Notes: generated by a model not told the origin, from the letters alone. Positions 22,976-34,841 are shown, counted from the first letter of the stretch. The stretch is DNA of 64,000 nt from Taenia hydatigena (GCA_036345935.2 JADWOT020000004.1:13903467-13967466); one strand, 5' to 3'. Numbers and translations: made by a program.

Positions 22976-24530
22976 GTTTCATGCCACAATGCAGTGCTTA
23001 ATTCAACTGCGTACAGTTCATATGCAAGCGCGTCTTACCAGAAACTACTTTGCTATGTGGTCTAAAACGATGGGATAGTGTGCTAGTAATGCTTGAGGCT
23101 GGAGTGGTTGTGCTTGTCTCACAGCACCACCTGGTAATGTAACAGGTGAGTGCACGTAAACGCATTTGATTCGCATTTGCCTGCCTCTTCACATCCACGC
23201 CCACATCACTTCACCCACTGCCAGACGCACCACACACTGCACAAGTGTGTGCAGCACACTGCAACACGGTTGTAATTGCATTTCCTTACTAAAGCGACCG
23301 ACTTGCCTAAGGCAAGGGAGATATTGTGCATAGATCAGATCTGCAAAATCAGCAAGAATGCACGCACAGCGCAATAGGCGCTGAATAACCTACGACGCAT
23401 CCCATTAAGCAGCATGCTGACGGGACTATCCTCAAACAAAGTGTTTCCCGAAGAAATAATTTAGGTATTTGTATAAAATCGCATCTAATTTTAAACATAC
23501 CCGAATTCGGGTTTTAGATGCGCAATCACACCCCTGTAATCGGGGTGATGGGATGAATTTTGGCATTTTGTTGAGTAACAGTAGCATTGCCATTGGGTAT
23601 GCATCGTGCATTAATAATGTGCATTTATGTACAACCGAGTGATAGAGATGAATCCTTGAGTTAGACAAATTGATATTTTATGCAGACTTAATTAGGCATC
23701 TGTGGGAACGATGTTTACCTTTAAAGACAATAATTCTAAGTAGATTTGTGCATGAAAGTGTGTATCAAATATTTGCACGATTTCATTGATACGGAAGTGT
23801 ATTTTTGCATCAGGCATAATTATGTGCATATGGGGTACAAATCTAAGTTTTGGAAACCATAATAGATGTATGCATGCCTATTGTTTGCATACCAGTGAGC
23901 ATAGCGTCAGTTTCGCGTTCGCTGCTATGGGTGGCAACAACGGCGCGGTTCGTCTATGCAGCGCTGCTTTTCAATGCCAATTGAAGTAATGTGCAGCAGC
24001 GTGCTGCTGGCAGCTATCTGGATGGGCTGAAAGTAAGAGCTCAACTGACTACTTCATTCGGTGAAGTCAACGTCATCTTGCCGTGTTACTTGTGGTTCGG
24101 AATTCGTTTGTCTTTGGTGCAAAAGGCCAACTTGAGGCGTGATTCATATCATTGTGGATGTACAAATGCAAACCAACTTACATGCGCAACAACCCACATC
24201 CATTGCTAGTTGGCCTAATCGTTCACACTCACTACTGGACACACACTACTTGCACATCCGTGCACACCGCATATCGCATCTAGGCGATTGTGAATACCGC
24301 ATATAATAAATAAAATCGCTAGAATTTGCCCTCCAAGAGGCTAGAACAATCCGTCGGTGCAGGCATCTCAATGGGCGATTGGGAATTATCTACTGCAAGC
24401 AAGCAAGCAAGCACTCGTAGCATCTACTGTGCAATCATTTCAATTCGCAAAACCTGCTCAAACAACTTCACCTTAGTTTGCTTTTTTGTTTCTGTTCCCA
24501 CTTACTTTGCCTAAAACATAATTATTTTAC
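22976..24530. other. upstream region of the GT31 gene, no other gene called
   Basis: This is the 5' side of the minus-strand GT31 gene. Two plus-strand frames (23,786-23,989 and 23,991-24,209) are open for 67 and 72 codons but unsupported. A CAAG run lies near 24,396-24,413. No TATA box or other promoter element can be assigned safely. Confidence 0.45.
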
Positions 24531-25450
24531 CTTAATTTCCATCCTCCTTCCTTAGCCTGGGTGTACTCCAATTTGAACTTGCGGATTTCCATCCAGCTTG
24601 ACTGCAATTGGTTTAACTGGGAGTTCATATTCTGAGAAGACATGGCAGGAGCAACGACAAAGTCATTGCCTTCCTCAAACCAGTTGCAATCCACCAAACA
24701 TTGTGCATCGCATGCTTCAGCATTTAGAGGTAGTTGAGATACCTTATCAACACACCGGGAGAGCATATTGGCACGCAGGATTGTGTATGGAGGCTTGTTC
24801 TTGGATGCCGCCCTGGTGCGAGTGTAATGAGGACAATGTTTAGATTTACCTACCCATTTGATGTATGAGCACCTTCCCAGTCGACACCTCCATCCTCAAT
24901 CAATCCAGACAGCATGCTGGCAAACATTCTAAGATATGCTTAAATTGATGGAGGTAGTGTTGAGTGAATCATCGAAAGGCGCACTGGTGGTGCAGCAAAT
25001 TGATGCAAGCAAACCACTGATTCTCCTGATTTGCCTGCTCAATTACACAAGTTATCGAGTTGTCCCTGAATGCTAAGTAATGCTTGTGCATCAATACACG
25101 CCTTGAAAAAGGGAGTGGGACTTACCATGATGCACACTTGCCATGTGTACTCCGTATGGGATGGGGTTAGCTTGTATCCTAAGGCATTTTGCACACATGA
25201 AGGTTTCCTTTGAGGCTGAGCTGGGTGAATGGGTGGGCACATGAAGGTTGTTTGAAGACGTGTCCCGATTGAGTTTCCATGAAACTACTACACGGTCACC
25301 CAGCCCTTTATTTTTCTCACAAGTTCTTGCTGTAAATTGGTTTGTGTAGCATTTCGATTGCCCCTGAACTTTCATTGATGGTGGTAGTCGCAGTAATGCT
25401 TGCAAGATTTCTGCTTCAATCCAACAAACGCCAATGAGGGCAGTAAGCTT
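24531..25450 (-). CDS. three exons of an unrecognised multi-exon gene
   Basis: Three minus-strand exons join with matching phases. Exon x is 25,450-25,126, with acceptor acatag and donor CATG|GTAAGT, phase 0 in and phase 1 out. Exon y is 24,938-24,854, with acceptor atttaag and donor ATGG|GTAGGT, phase 1 to 2. Exon z is 24,812-24,531, with acceptor cgcaccag and donor TAAG|GTAAAA, phase 2 out. The y-z intron is only 41 bases, the flatworm mini-intron size. The product is open through about 230 codons, including ANPIPYGVHMA, MLSGLIEDGGVDWEG, a cluster of cysteines (EACDAQCLVDC) and a WMEIRKFKLEYTQAK helix. Both outer ends continue into introns, so this is an internal part. No family is recognised. 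Frame continuity across two introns makes it a likely real gene. Confidence 0.55.
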
Positions 25451-25529
25451 CTATGTCGGCTTCATAACGCGTGATGCAAATGGACGTCCCGCCTGAAATT
25501 CTGTAGCAAAATAATTGCGCACCAGTGGA

Positions 25530-25779
25530 TTATCGGTGTATCTTGGTTTGTTCCCAAGCACGGTAAAAACGTAATGCCATAAAATGATGATAAAGAGCGT
25601 AAGGCAGTTCTGTGCCTGCCTGAGCATGTGCGACTCGGATAGTACAACTTGCCAAATGGAGTCTTGAAGTCTTTGCAGGCATTTGCGTCAAGTTTGGGGA
25701 TGTGCATGGAACCACTGTTGCACTCAGGCAACACAAAGATCCATATGGTGTCTGTATCAACGGTAGCTGCGGCAATGTG
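25530..25779 (-). CDS. possible upstream exon of the 24.5-25.5 kb gene
   Basis: A clean acceptor (cttggctttcag, ending 25,780) opens a frame beginning HIAAATVDTDTIWIFVLPEC, followed by CNSG, HIPKLDANACKDF and YYPSRTC. The composition is protein-like. The 3' boundary is not clear: candidate donors (GGCAA|GTTGTA, CCGA|GTCGCA) are weak and of a phase that does not fit the next exon as called. The end given is approximate. Confidence 0.35.
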
Positions 25780-25835
25780 CTGAAAGCCAAGGTAACGTGA
25801 AGACCAGCGGTTTAGTTAGAAAAGCAATTACTACC

Positions 25836-26282
25836 ATGCACGTGAGGTGGAGCTTAGCAGCGAATCGTTGAGTGGGATTTAAATAATCGAGGTTATCCGT
25901 GTTGTGCTTTGCAGAAGGATTAATAGTGTTATGTAAAAAGATCGCAATTGGTTGATTTGGACAAACATAACACGTAACACATCAGCAGACATTAATGCTT
26001 TAGCAAACTTGATGTTGGTATCAGTCCACGCACAGGGAAACGCTGACGCCTTCGAATCTGGAGGAAATCGCATGCTGCAAGGTGTGCACCCTTGATCACA
26101 CCAAGTCGTGCTAAAGCTAATGTCACTGGAACGAGTGGCTTAGACTCATTTTAATCCACTTGCAGCGAGTGAACTGTTAACATCAGACAAATTGTGATCG
26201 ACTCGTCTAGTCCTCATTGGAACCGTAACAGTGACTGCAAAACCAGCATTTTGCAGTAAAAAGGAACAGAAATTAGGGCAGT
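25836..26282 (-). repeat. 447-base inverted repeat, copy 1
   Basis: This stretch matches the reverse complement of 31,862-32,309 from the tgcacgtgaggtggagctta end to the aattagggca end with few differences. On the minus strand it carries a 64-codon open frame (26,073-25,879) beginning MRFPPDSKASAFPCAW. The same peptide, with a different middle and an earlier stop, is on the plus strand in copy 2. Confidence 0.9.
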
Positions 26283-28239
26283 CGAGTATAACTTACAAAA
26301 GCACACTCTTCACTGCAAAACTCAAACCAATTGCCCACTTCTCTGGGCTTTGGCGGGCTAAGCATTCTGCCGACGGATTAGTGCAATCATCAGAGTGGTG
26401 CTATGTAAATCGGTCTTCTGTATCCGCTCACCTTCATTCTAGAGCGTGTGCATTTGTAAATGCTGATAGTGATTCAGAGAATAGGATTGCATCGAGGTAT
26501 GGATAGAATCACTGCCCGTATTCGGTGTGGAGCAGTATCAGCACGATTGGTTTTGATTCTCTAGGTAAAGGGTAAAGAACGCCTTTTCCATTGAGATTTG
26601 TAAATCACCGGAAACGGGTTGCTCTCTTGTCTCTGGTAGCATTTTCCCAAAAATCAGGGCTATACGAAAGGTTCACAAGTCATCTCCCTAAGTCAACTTG
26701 ACCATCCTCTAATCGAGTGCCAAATCCGAATATGTCATTCGGAATCACGTGTTATTTAGACCAGATTCTTCTGGTGTTAGGCAGACGACTTAAAAAGGTA
26801 GGTTAGTAGAAAGGAGTTGTGGTAATTTGGTCGCCCTCATTTTCGGGATTGGGTCTTATCGTGGGCTAAAAATAAAAAAAAGACAGAAGTAGGTACGGGT
26901 GGTTAAGTGATCTACCAATGTGGGTACACGTGCATAAAATTGGAGCTCAAATGTGTCGATCCTGGTCGCCATGACATGCAAAATAATTACTTAAATGAAT
27001 CTCGAGACACAGTTTCACATTATTTAGTCATCTTAAACGGTTGCTAGTGAGACAAATGCATGTTGGAGTGATTGGAGTCCCATAAATCGGTAACGCGTTC
27101 ATGGTGCCATAAGTTAACATGCGCAAAACAGTCCAGTGTTTAGGCCAATGTACTCATCTGCATTCACAAGCACACTTCCACTTTGATGTCAGTGGCAGCT
27201 GCATTCAGCAAGCCAGTGGCAATTGGTGTGCACAAACACGCACACATGGTTGCATTACTGAGAGCGATAGAAGTTGAGGGAGGTGTACTTGTGAGGCCAC
27301 GTGCGAACGTCGGCATAGGAGATGGGCTACTTTGTGCACACTATCTGCTCTCGTGATCTCGGCTCTCTGTGCTATCTGACACCTTTGCCGCCTCGCCTCA
27401 ATATTCTTCAACGCTTCGCTATTAGGTGCTACGCCGAAGTCTTCCCTCAAGATATAATCACTTCACTCCATCGCTCGTTTGTCGTTGTCGTCGTGGAAGT
27501 AATGATGAGTGGGGAGGTCTCTCAATCCCAGCAATACATAAAGCGGTTGCTATATTTACTTTGTTGAACAGCCCCAGTAGTGCTAATTTAGCCACATCGC
27601 ACTCCATGTGGTGGTCATTGCAACTAGTTGCATGTCTACACCAAGCCCAGCTTAGTTGTTGCCATTTTACGCTACGGTCCAAACGAGTTTGTAGTTGCAA
27701 TCGAACAACCAAGGGTTATGTCGTCTCGGCATTCTAATGATGCGGTCAAGGCTTCGCTGCAAGACGATGAAATGTTCATCGGAATTGCCAAGCCCTATAA
27801 ATACACCAATTAGGCGAGAAAATTTAAGGAGTTTTGAAACGAAAAGTCCGAACTTCTACAACAAAGGTTTGAAGCGTCGTGTGGAAAAATAAAGTGCATA
27901 TTGCTATAGCTTAGCAACCAAGATTGTACCTGCTAAACTGATCACATAACGTCGCAGCCCAATTCCATGCACAGTTTGATCTCGTGTCTAGTGATCAAAC
28001 CACATCATGTTTGCCCACCTTGTATCCATTCGCCAAACTTTAGAACAGTCTGATTGCAACCGTTCAAGATTGCGTACGATCTACTTGGATTTAGCGCTCA
28101 TACCGCACGCATCATGCCGGCTGTAAGGATGACATTCGTGTCCTGTACGTGGTCGAGCTTTGCAGTCATATTACAGAGGCCTCACACGTTCACGTAAACT
28201 GCTGATAGCCGAAACACAAAATAAATAAGTTGTGTGCAG
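26283..28239. other. no gene called
   Basis: A plus-strand frame continues from the inverted repeat to 26,506. Further frames at 27,205-27,890 are short and overlap each other on both strands. A/T-rich stretches with many stops fill the rest. Nothing is recognised. Confidence 0.4.
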
Positions 28240-29692
28240 TTCTATTCAAACAATCCAAACTAGCAAAGCGCACTAGACCCCAAAATCCAACTTCACCCCT
28301 AATAATTAAACCCTCGAAGAGCGTTTCGTTGATATGAATTCAATCATTAACGAATTAGGTGTGATTGATAGTGAATGGTGTGGATAAGTGGAGAGGCAGC
28401 ATGCTTAGCACTTGAGTGGATTGAGATTAGGCAGTGCTGTTCTACTTGGGAAACATGCGAGGTGAACGTGTCACCTCAGTGGGATGCTAAGCAGTCGCAA
28501 GTACTGACGTCTCAATTGTGTTCAGATGTATTTATGCTCGCGTCACAGGCTGACTAGTCGTGAGGGAGGCCGATTCAACGTGTAGGAGGAAGCGTAGCAT
28601 TTCTTTCATGCCCACTACAGCTTGGTGCAGGTTAAGAGGAGGCAAGGGCAAACAGACAGTGCTAGCAGTGACGACATCTTCGAGAAGAGCAAGATGATTG
28701 CGCTTACTCTTCCTTCAATCACCCACTCACTCACTTACTCACTTCACTTTCACCCAAGTGGAACGATATTTCTTTTCTTTTCATTAACAAGCATCCTTAC
28801 CGCAAGGCTATGTGGCTGGACATGCGACGTACGACGAAGCAAACAATTCTACTGTCAATGCGACTGCACACCAGCTTCTATTGGCACCGAAATATGGCTT
28901 TGACTGTAATTTAACACGGTTAGGTTGCAGTTCATTCATGTTTCACTAAATACGGAACAAGACGAAGTTACGGCCAAGTGGAGTAGACAGCAGTTGGACT
29001 AGCGCCATCACGAGTGTTAGTGAAATACATTAATTCGAGGTCTGCATTTTGCCATCATGGTTGCGACTGTTAAAATGATTGACTGACGATGTGGATTTAA
29101 TGCGTCCTGTGACGAGGAGTTGGTATGGCAGTCAATGGTGAGGTGGTGCAAGTTGGTAAATAGGATGAACAAATTTGACTTGAGGAAACAAGCCAGCATA
29201 AATTAGGCTGGCGTTAAGCACCAATCCCAAGTTTGTCGTACGAAATCTTGCACTCTTGCGATCACGAGCTCTTGAATTTTGATAGATGCAAATGTAGATG
29301 CGGAGGGAAGGGAAATGGTTTAATCGCTAGACACAAGGTCAAAACGTGTATGGCACCAGGCTATGTCGTCACATGCTAAGATGAGTAGGCATGCATTCTA
29401 TTGTGATTGATATCACGGTCTGAGTTTTAAGCAAAGAAAGGAGTAGATGTTTGTTAGACTTTGCATGATTGTGAGCCTATGCATATGGGTGAAACGTTAC
29501 TTGCGTTTATCCCGGTAGCTATGACATGCGATAGAAGTGCATACGGCGAATTATCAGTCACTTCGTCAAATCGGCCAATCATCTTTATCTGTTGCGAGCT
29601 TAGCAACGGCATGGGACATTTGGCATCGTCTCTTTGGCTGGTCACTTGTTCATCGCACCTCCGTGTTTGTTGTAGTGTGTGTGCTTCATCAA
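28240..29692 (+). repeat. direct duplication, copy 2
   Basis: This is the partner of 17,354-18,855, about 10.9 kb downstream and in the same orientation. It lacks about 45 bases present near 18,150-18,195 in copy 1 and has lost the acceptor-like cag at 28,782-28,784. It ends abruptly after cttcatcaa, with different flanks on both sides from copy 1. Confidence 0.9.
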
Positions 29693-29776
29693 TGCTAGAA
29701 GTAGTGAATGTTGTTACCGCATCAGAGGTAAGTTCGTAAAAGCACATAAGAATGTGGTCTTGATCCTTGTACGGCT

Positions 29777-30073
29777 TTGCGTTTTGGCGTCATATGTCCA
29801 ACGCACTTAGATCGTCTGAGTTTTGTGACTTTTCCAGCAAAAATAGCAGCATTAATTGGATTCAACAATGTCCGCTCCACAGCCTTAAGACATCAAAGTG
29901 CTTTGCAACACGGCCACCTCAACCTTATCTCCCCAGACACAGTGGTGGTAAAAGAAGCCTTTATGCAGGTCTTACTGCCGCAGAAATTGCATGGTGGAAC
30001 AAATTCCCACCACATCCACAAAAGGGCCAATCACCACAGATGGCTTCACACAGCAGCACAGTCGCTTGCATAG
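29777..30073 (+). CDS. hypothetical open frame
   Basis: The frame is open for about 98 codons with balanced composition (FPAKIAALIGFNNVRSTAL). An overlapping plus frame (29,767-30,099) is also open, so at most one is real. There is no family and no splice support. Confidence 0.2.
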   Translation: MRFGVICPTHLDRLSFVTFPAKIAALIGFNNVRSTALRHQSALQHGHLNLISPDTVVVKEAFMQVLLPQKLHGGTNSHHIHKRANHHRWLHTAAQSLA

Positions 30074-30217
30074 ATTGTGACAAATGCAGCAACGGTTGAC
30101 TTGACTTTTATCGCTGCGTGTGACCAGTTCCAAACCGCAAATCCCTAACGCGGACTAGGGAGAGACGATTCTTCGTTATTAATATTCCTTTCAAAATGTT
30201 ATCCTCAAATTTATTTG

Positions 30218-30565
30218 TCAAGTCATATCTTCTCTTGCCTTAGGTAGCGTATCCAAGCCACTTTCCCACTGCCTCAATTTCTGCAATTCTGAGATATCAA
30301 AGCACATCCCTCCGTCCAAAAGCAAGCGTTTTGAACATTCCTGTAACAAGAAGTCTACGACATCGACCATCCGGACGCTAGGCAGTGCGACGGAGTTCGA
30401 TGCAGTCAAAAACGTAGCAAATATTGACCTCCATGCACATTTACCCATTTGTCTTACCCTCCAACACTTTGTTTCAAACAGGAGATGATTTTGGTTAAAA
30501 TAGCTTCTGTGATTGATCAATGTCGGTGCGGCATTGCTAGCTCTTGGGTTACTTATTGAAAACAA
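30218..30565 (-). CDS. hypothetical protein-like segment
   Basis: The minus frame is open for 115 codons, with a coherent second half (VRMVDVVDFLLQECSKRLL, then ISELQKLRQWESGL) ending at TGA 30,218. Inside it, GTAAGA and a later cactgcctag acceptor-like site could mark a short intron, but the phases disagree. It may be a 3' exon of the same locus as the segments at 30.9-32.9 kb. No family is recognised. Confidence 0.35.
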   Translation of the reverse strand: MFSISNPRASNAAPTLINHRSYFNQNHLLFETKCWRVRQMGKCAWRSIFATFLTASNSVALPSVRMVDVVDFLLQECSKRLLLDGGMCFDISELQKLRQWESGLDTLPKAREDMT

Positions 30566-30900
30566 TACGTTTGTTTACTTTGCTTTTGATTATTTTCCAG
30601 TGCCATTGTCAACTTCGGATGCATTCATGAAAGCAATGCAAAGTAGAAGGAGGTGGGTCGGCAGAACTGCGGGTCTTGAGATTCACTACTTGCGCCAAAC
30701 TTTGCTTCAGTCGGAACGATTGTTCTACGCGCCTGTGCACAATTGCTAGTTAGACTTGAGGTTGCACCTCCACAAATAGTATTCATTTCGAAAGGCATCA
30801 ATCCACTTATCACCGCCTCTGATGTTTGATTGTCATAAATGTGCGAGTGTGAAAATGAAGAAACTTTTCTAAATACAGCCTCTCGAATCACGGAAATGGT

Positions 30901-31395
30901 TTATATCGTGCTTGTAAAGTAAAGGTAGATTGAATTAATGATCCGTGCGTTCGGCACCCGATAAAGCAGTTCAATTATTTTTGTGAAGTGCTTAAGAAAT
31001 GCTTGATAAATCGTAATTTTATGACTTGCGTCCAAGCCGCCTGAGAGGACCGTCAACATTTTGACTTCGTCCAGATAGTCGTTTTCCTTGGTTTGCATTT
31101 AAACAAGGCACGAGTGCACTACTTACATTGTGACATTTCGTACAACTTGGCGCAGTTCCATAGTCGGTCCAGCCATATTAAATCGCTTATCACCTAATGT
31201 ATGGGCCACGCATTTGAGACCTTGACACTGATGCTCATTCAAGCAATGCACCAATTCATTTTGTCAAGGATAATCTGTCTTGAACCAGAGTTGCTTGAAC
31301 AATGAATCAATGTCTGTCGCTCCTCCTACCAACTCAGTGTGCATCGTTCTCGCGACCGGGAGTTCATTGCGTGGACTTGCATTTGCCTTTGTAGT
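30901..31395 (-). pseudogene. two joined exon-like segments with one in-frame stop
   Basis: The first segment is 31,395-31,127, with acceptor gaagttag and donor ACAAT|GTAAGT. It reads NELPVARTMHTELVGG, then FKQLWFKTDYP, a TGA stop (31,266-31,264), then QNELVHCLNEHQCQGLK and MAGPTMELRQVVRNVT. A 102-base intron (31,126-31,025) leads, in matching phase, to a second segment beginning HKITIYQAFLKHFTKIIEL. Only one stop interrupts about 120 otherwise coherent codons. It could be a young pseudogene, an assembly error or a wrongly placed exon boundary. The frame just upstream (31,500-31,420) also looks coding (MEQFEAMTAMMCHKV). No family is recognised. Confidence 0.4.
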
Positions 31396-31861
31396 CTAAC
31401 TTCACCAATGCAGGCAAAAGTGTTGTGGAGGAAATTATTCACTTTATGGCACATCATAGCAGTCATTGCTTCAAATTGCTCCATAACATAATAGTACTAC
31501 GTGTATGAAAGCAAGGTATTGCCGCTGAGCTGGAGGAATAATAATGCGACAATGGGAGTTGCACATGTGACGAGTTATAATTATGGGTAGGTCTGGTTCA
31601 AATTTTGTGCGTAGTCTGTGTTCAATTTACGTTTTCGAGCTTTAAGAATGAATTGTCTTAGTGGAAGTGGAGAGTTGTTGGAAGAGATGAGCATCATTGC
31701 GATTCCAACCATCCTTTCATCCATCTTCTTTGCAAGTCTTTTCACCGCAGCGATATGTCACAATGATTAGTGGCTGTCAGACAATGCAGAGAGGGTCCAA
31801 AGACTTCCAGCCTTTGCCCCGATCAAGGTGTGAGAACTGTTGCGTACTATTTCTCTAAATC

Positions 31862-32309
31862 TGCCCTAATTTCTGTTCCTTTTTACTGCAAAATACTGGT
31901 TTTGTAGTCACTGTTACGGTTCCAATGAGGACTAGACGAGTTGATCACGATTTGTCTGATGTTAACAGTTCACTCGCTGCAAGTGGATTAAAATGAGTCC
32001 AAACCACTCGTTCCGGTGACATTAGCTTTAGCACGACCTGGTGTGATCAAGGGTGCACACCTTGCAGCATGCGATTTCCTCCAGATTCGAAGGCGTCAGC
32101 GCTTCGCTGTGCGTGGGCTGATACCAACATCAAGTTTGCTGGAACAGTGACGTCTGCTGATGTGTCATGTGCTATGTTTGCCCAAATCAACCAACTACGA
32201 TCTTTCTACATAACACTATTAATCCTTCAGCAAAGCACAAACGGATGATCTCGATTATTTAAGCCCGACATGGCGATTCGTAGCTAAGCTCCACCTCACG
32301 TGCATAGTG
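31862..32309 (+). repeat. 447-base inverted repeat, copy 2
   Basis: This is the reverse partner of 25,836-26,282. Copy 2 lies directly against a protein-like minus-strand segment at 32,310-32,501, so the duplication boundary may coincide with an exon edge. Differences from copy 1 alter the encoded peptide and introduce a different stop. Confidence 0.9.
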
Positions 32310-32501
32310 CTAAGCCATCCCAAAGACTTCAGCTTCTATAACCGCATTATAATCCTTTATGGAAACATCACTAAATACCTCAAGTTGCCTTTTGTCTGGT
32401 TGGTCCTGGCATTTGCGAACGACATCCATGAATCTGATTTTCTTTGTGCACGTGTTGTGCGACTCTATGTATAGAAGTTGGATGAATCTCATTCCACACA
32501 A
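32310..32501 (-). CDS. hypothetical exon-like segment
   Basis: The minus frame is open for 63 codons with convincing composition (IRFMDVVRKCQDQPDKRQLE and VFSDVSIKDYNAVIEAE). It ends at the edge of the inverted repeat. No family is recognised, and the splice boundaries are not clear. Confidence 0.3.
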   Translation of the reverse strand: MCGMRFIQLLYIESHNTCTKKIRFMDVVRKCQDQPDKRQLEVFSDVSIKDYNAVIEAEVFGMA

Positions 32502-32682
32502 AAGGCAATTATTAACGTTCTTTTACAATTTAATTCTTGATATGATTTTGCCTACAGCTGTGGTTCGCTTCCTCTCATCAGAAAGGGCATTTTAGACTGA
32601 TTTCTACAGGACTTGATGGCATTGCACACTCCATGCTCATATCACTCTGTGTGCGAGTATCCCAAAATGCTTCGGTTAATTT

Positions 32683-32883
32683 TCAAGTCACACATCCAGT
32701 GAACACAGCATTTAGGCTAAACATCCTACATGGTGCCTTCGCCGAATGCTCACCGAACATATGTACCCATAGTGCATCCAGCAAAAAGATGGATCTTTTG
32801 TTGTGAGTGCAACAGCTTTTGCCACTAGCGCGAAGTAAACTTACAAATCGTGTACAATTCACAGTCAGGATGCCATCACTCAT
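32683..32883 (-). CDS. hypothetical cysteine-containing segment
   Basis: The minus frame is open for about 66 codons (SDGILTVNCTRF, then LLRASGKSCCTHNKRS and ALWVHMFGEHSAKAPC). A GTAAGT donor-like site sits inside, after the first 13 codons. It belongs to the same minus-strand series as 30.2-32.5 kb. Function is unknown. Confidence 0.3.
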   Translation of the reverse strand: MSDGILTVNCTRFVSLLRASGKSCCTHNKRSIFLLDALWVHMFGEHSAKAPCRMFSLNAVFTGCVT

Positions 32884-33056
32884 TTTTCTTCAAACCACAT
32901 GAGTGGAAGCCTAGGCGCAATTTCACTTGTGATGTTGACGCTGCGCCCCCGTGCATATTATTCTCATTCGTTTCGAGTAAGCTTCATAGACACGTCTGCC
33001 CATGCAAATTCTGCCTGCTGAATTTACCATTAGGTCCCAACAGCGCTTTCTTATAG

Positions 33057-34600
33057 AAAAAGACGGCCTTATTTTGAAAGAGTCCTTGCAAAGAAAAAGG
33101 CGCCGCTAGATAAGGTGCATGTGCCGCGCACTTTGAGTCACATTAAATCATGTTAAATCTGCTGAACAACACGATAATAAGCTTAAACAAGCAGCGCCTA
33201 TGACAGACAATGTGTTGGCGTTGTTCCATGCGATAGCAAGTTTAAATGCAAAGCACGAACGGATTTGTCAGAATTGACTGCTTGAATCAATCTTGAAAGC
33301 CGTCTTCTTGCAAACTTTTTTATATAAATCATTAAAAAACCAGGGGATACCCAACCTTCTTATATTAGGGATAGTAAAGAAGAGGAGGAAGGAAAAGAAG
33401 AAAGCTTTACATCGGTGGCAGCGCCGGTGCACCTCTTTCCCCTCAAAGATGATATGAACTTTTGATATTGGATAAAAACCATTAGATTTAGCATCCGCTC
33501 ATGCCTTCAGTGGCAAAAATCCCGCTTCCGCAAGGGTTATTCTAGGTGGCAATAGCTGCCGAGGTCTCTCATGGCCCCGATACTGACCAATGGCATAAGG
33601 TATTAGCCAAGCTCGTCATCGACCAGTGAGGGCAGCCTCTGACACCGTCTTATAAGCCCACAGCGGAACAGGTGGGCTCATCCAGCAAGTTAGCCAGATG
33701 GATATGACAAAAAGCTCAGGACTCTCCCTCGAGGATGCGATTTTAAGGTACCCAGAAGATGCCACATCACTTATGCACATATTGGCTTAAAGTTCCATGG
33801 CAAAAACAGTTCTCCAAGGGCTGCACGAGCACCTGAGTTATGTCTATGGCTGGAAAAGAAGATGTGGAGGGTTTAACAATTTCCTCACAGGCAAATTAGG
33901 ACATTTTAGACCCTGATCGATTTGCCCGATCTTTTTACAAATTCGCTTCCTCTTCTTCTGTTCCTCCGTAACAGCTGCCAGTGTGGTTTGACGTCTACAT
34001 CCCCAGCAAGTAATTCGACCATTTTAACGACTTCTTGGTAAGTCGCCTCTTCTTCTGAGTCCAAAGAAACGATCATACTGTATAAATAACAAAAACATCA
34101 CAAAACTCGGTTATCTTGCCTAACCTTAAGCCAGCTGAAAAAGTGACGAGATAAACATACACTTCTTTTCTTCTTCTTCTTCCTCAGCTTGTGAAACTCG
34201 GATGAAACCAGCACCAAACACCTCGAGACGACCCCGCGCTCCCGGTTAAATAGCGTGCAGGCGAAATGACTGATTTGAAGCCTACTGTCCTTCAAAACAA
34301 TGTCAACTCAACAACACTGCATACACATTGTTAAAAGCTAGTTGCAAATCAATGGTGAATTAATCACTCTTAATTCTGGAATTTATTGCCGAATAAAAGG
34401 GTGTGTTGTGCAGAATATGTTATATTTCGTGCGATGTTTTCTACGCTCCCGATTGTTGTGTATGTAAAAGCGCAAAATTTGCAGTGTTGACTCAGATAAC
34501 AGATTGCGATTTTCAATATTTTGTTCTAATCTGTGCTACATTAATAGCATCTTCACAAACTCCCGTAACATTGTCATCCACCTCCTCGCCCTTATGACCA
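33057..34600. other. no gene called
   Basis: A stretch at about 33,420-33,900 differs in composition and could be part of a mobile element, but no diagnostic feature is visible. The rest is A/T-rich intergenic-like sequence. Confidence 0.4.
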
Positions 34601-34841
34601 ACCCTGATACGAGAAAAATAACATGTCTTACGATCTGCTTAATGTCCTAGGTGAAAGGGAAACAGCACAATCCCAATGAGGACTGGGGAAGTGGCATCTC
34701 CTAACGTCGGGGTACCGACGTTTTCGAACCCACAGCTCGAGTTGTTTTCCCACTTCTCGCCAAATAGATACGTTTCAAGAAAGGCATTTTCTACTAGCCT
34801 CCTCCTCCTCCCCCCTTCGAGCACTGACCCCGATGCCATCC

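Noticed and set aside
24531..25779. Voltage-gated calcium channel alpha2delta-like identity for the minus-strand exons
   Set aside because: I tried to fit the exon peptides to the VWA and Cache regions of that family, but no ordered motif set matched. Left as unrecognised.
33420..33900. SINE or LTR fragment
   Set aside because: The composition differs from its neighbours, but no tRNA-like box, tail, terminal repeat or second copy was seen.
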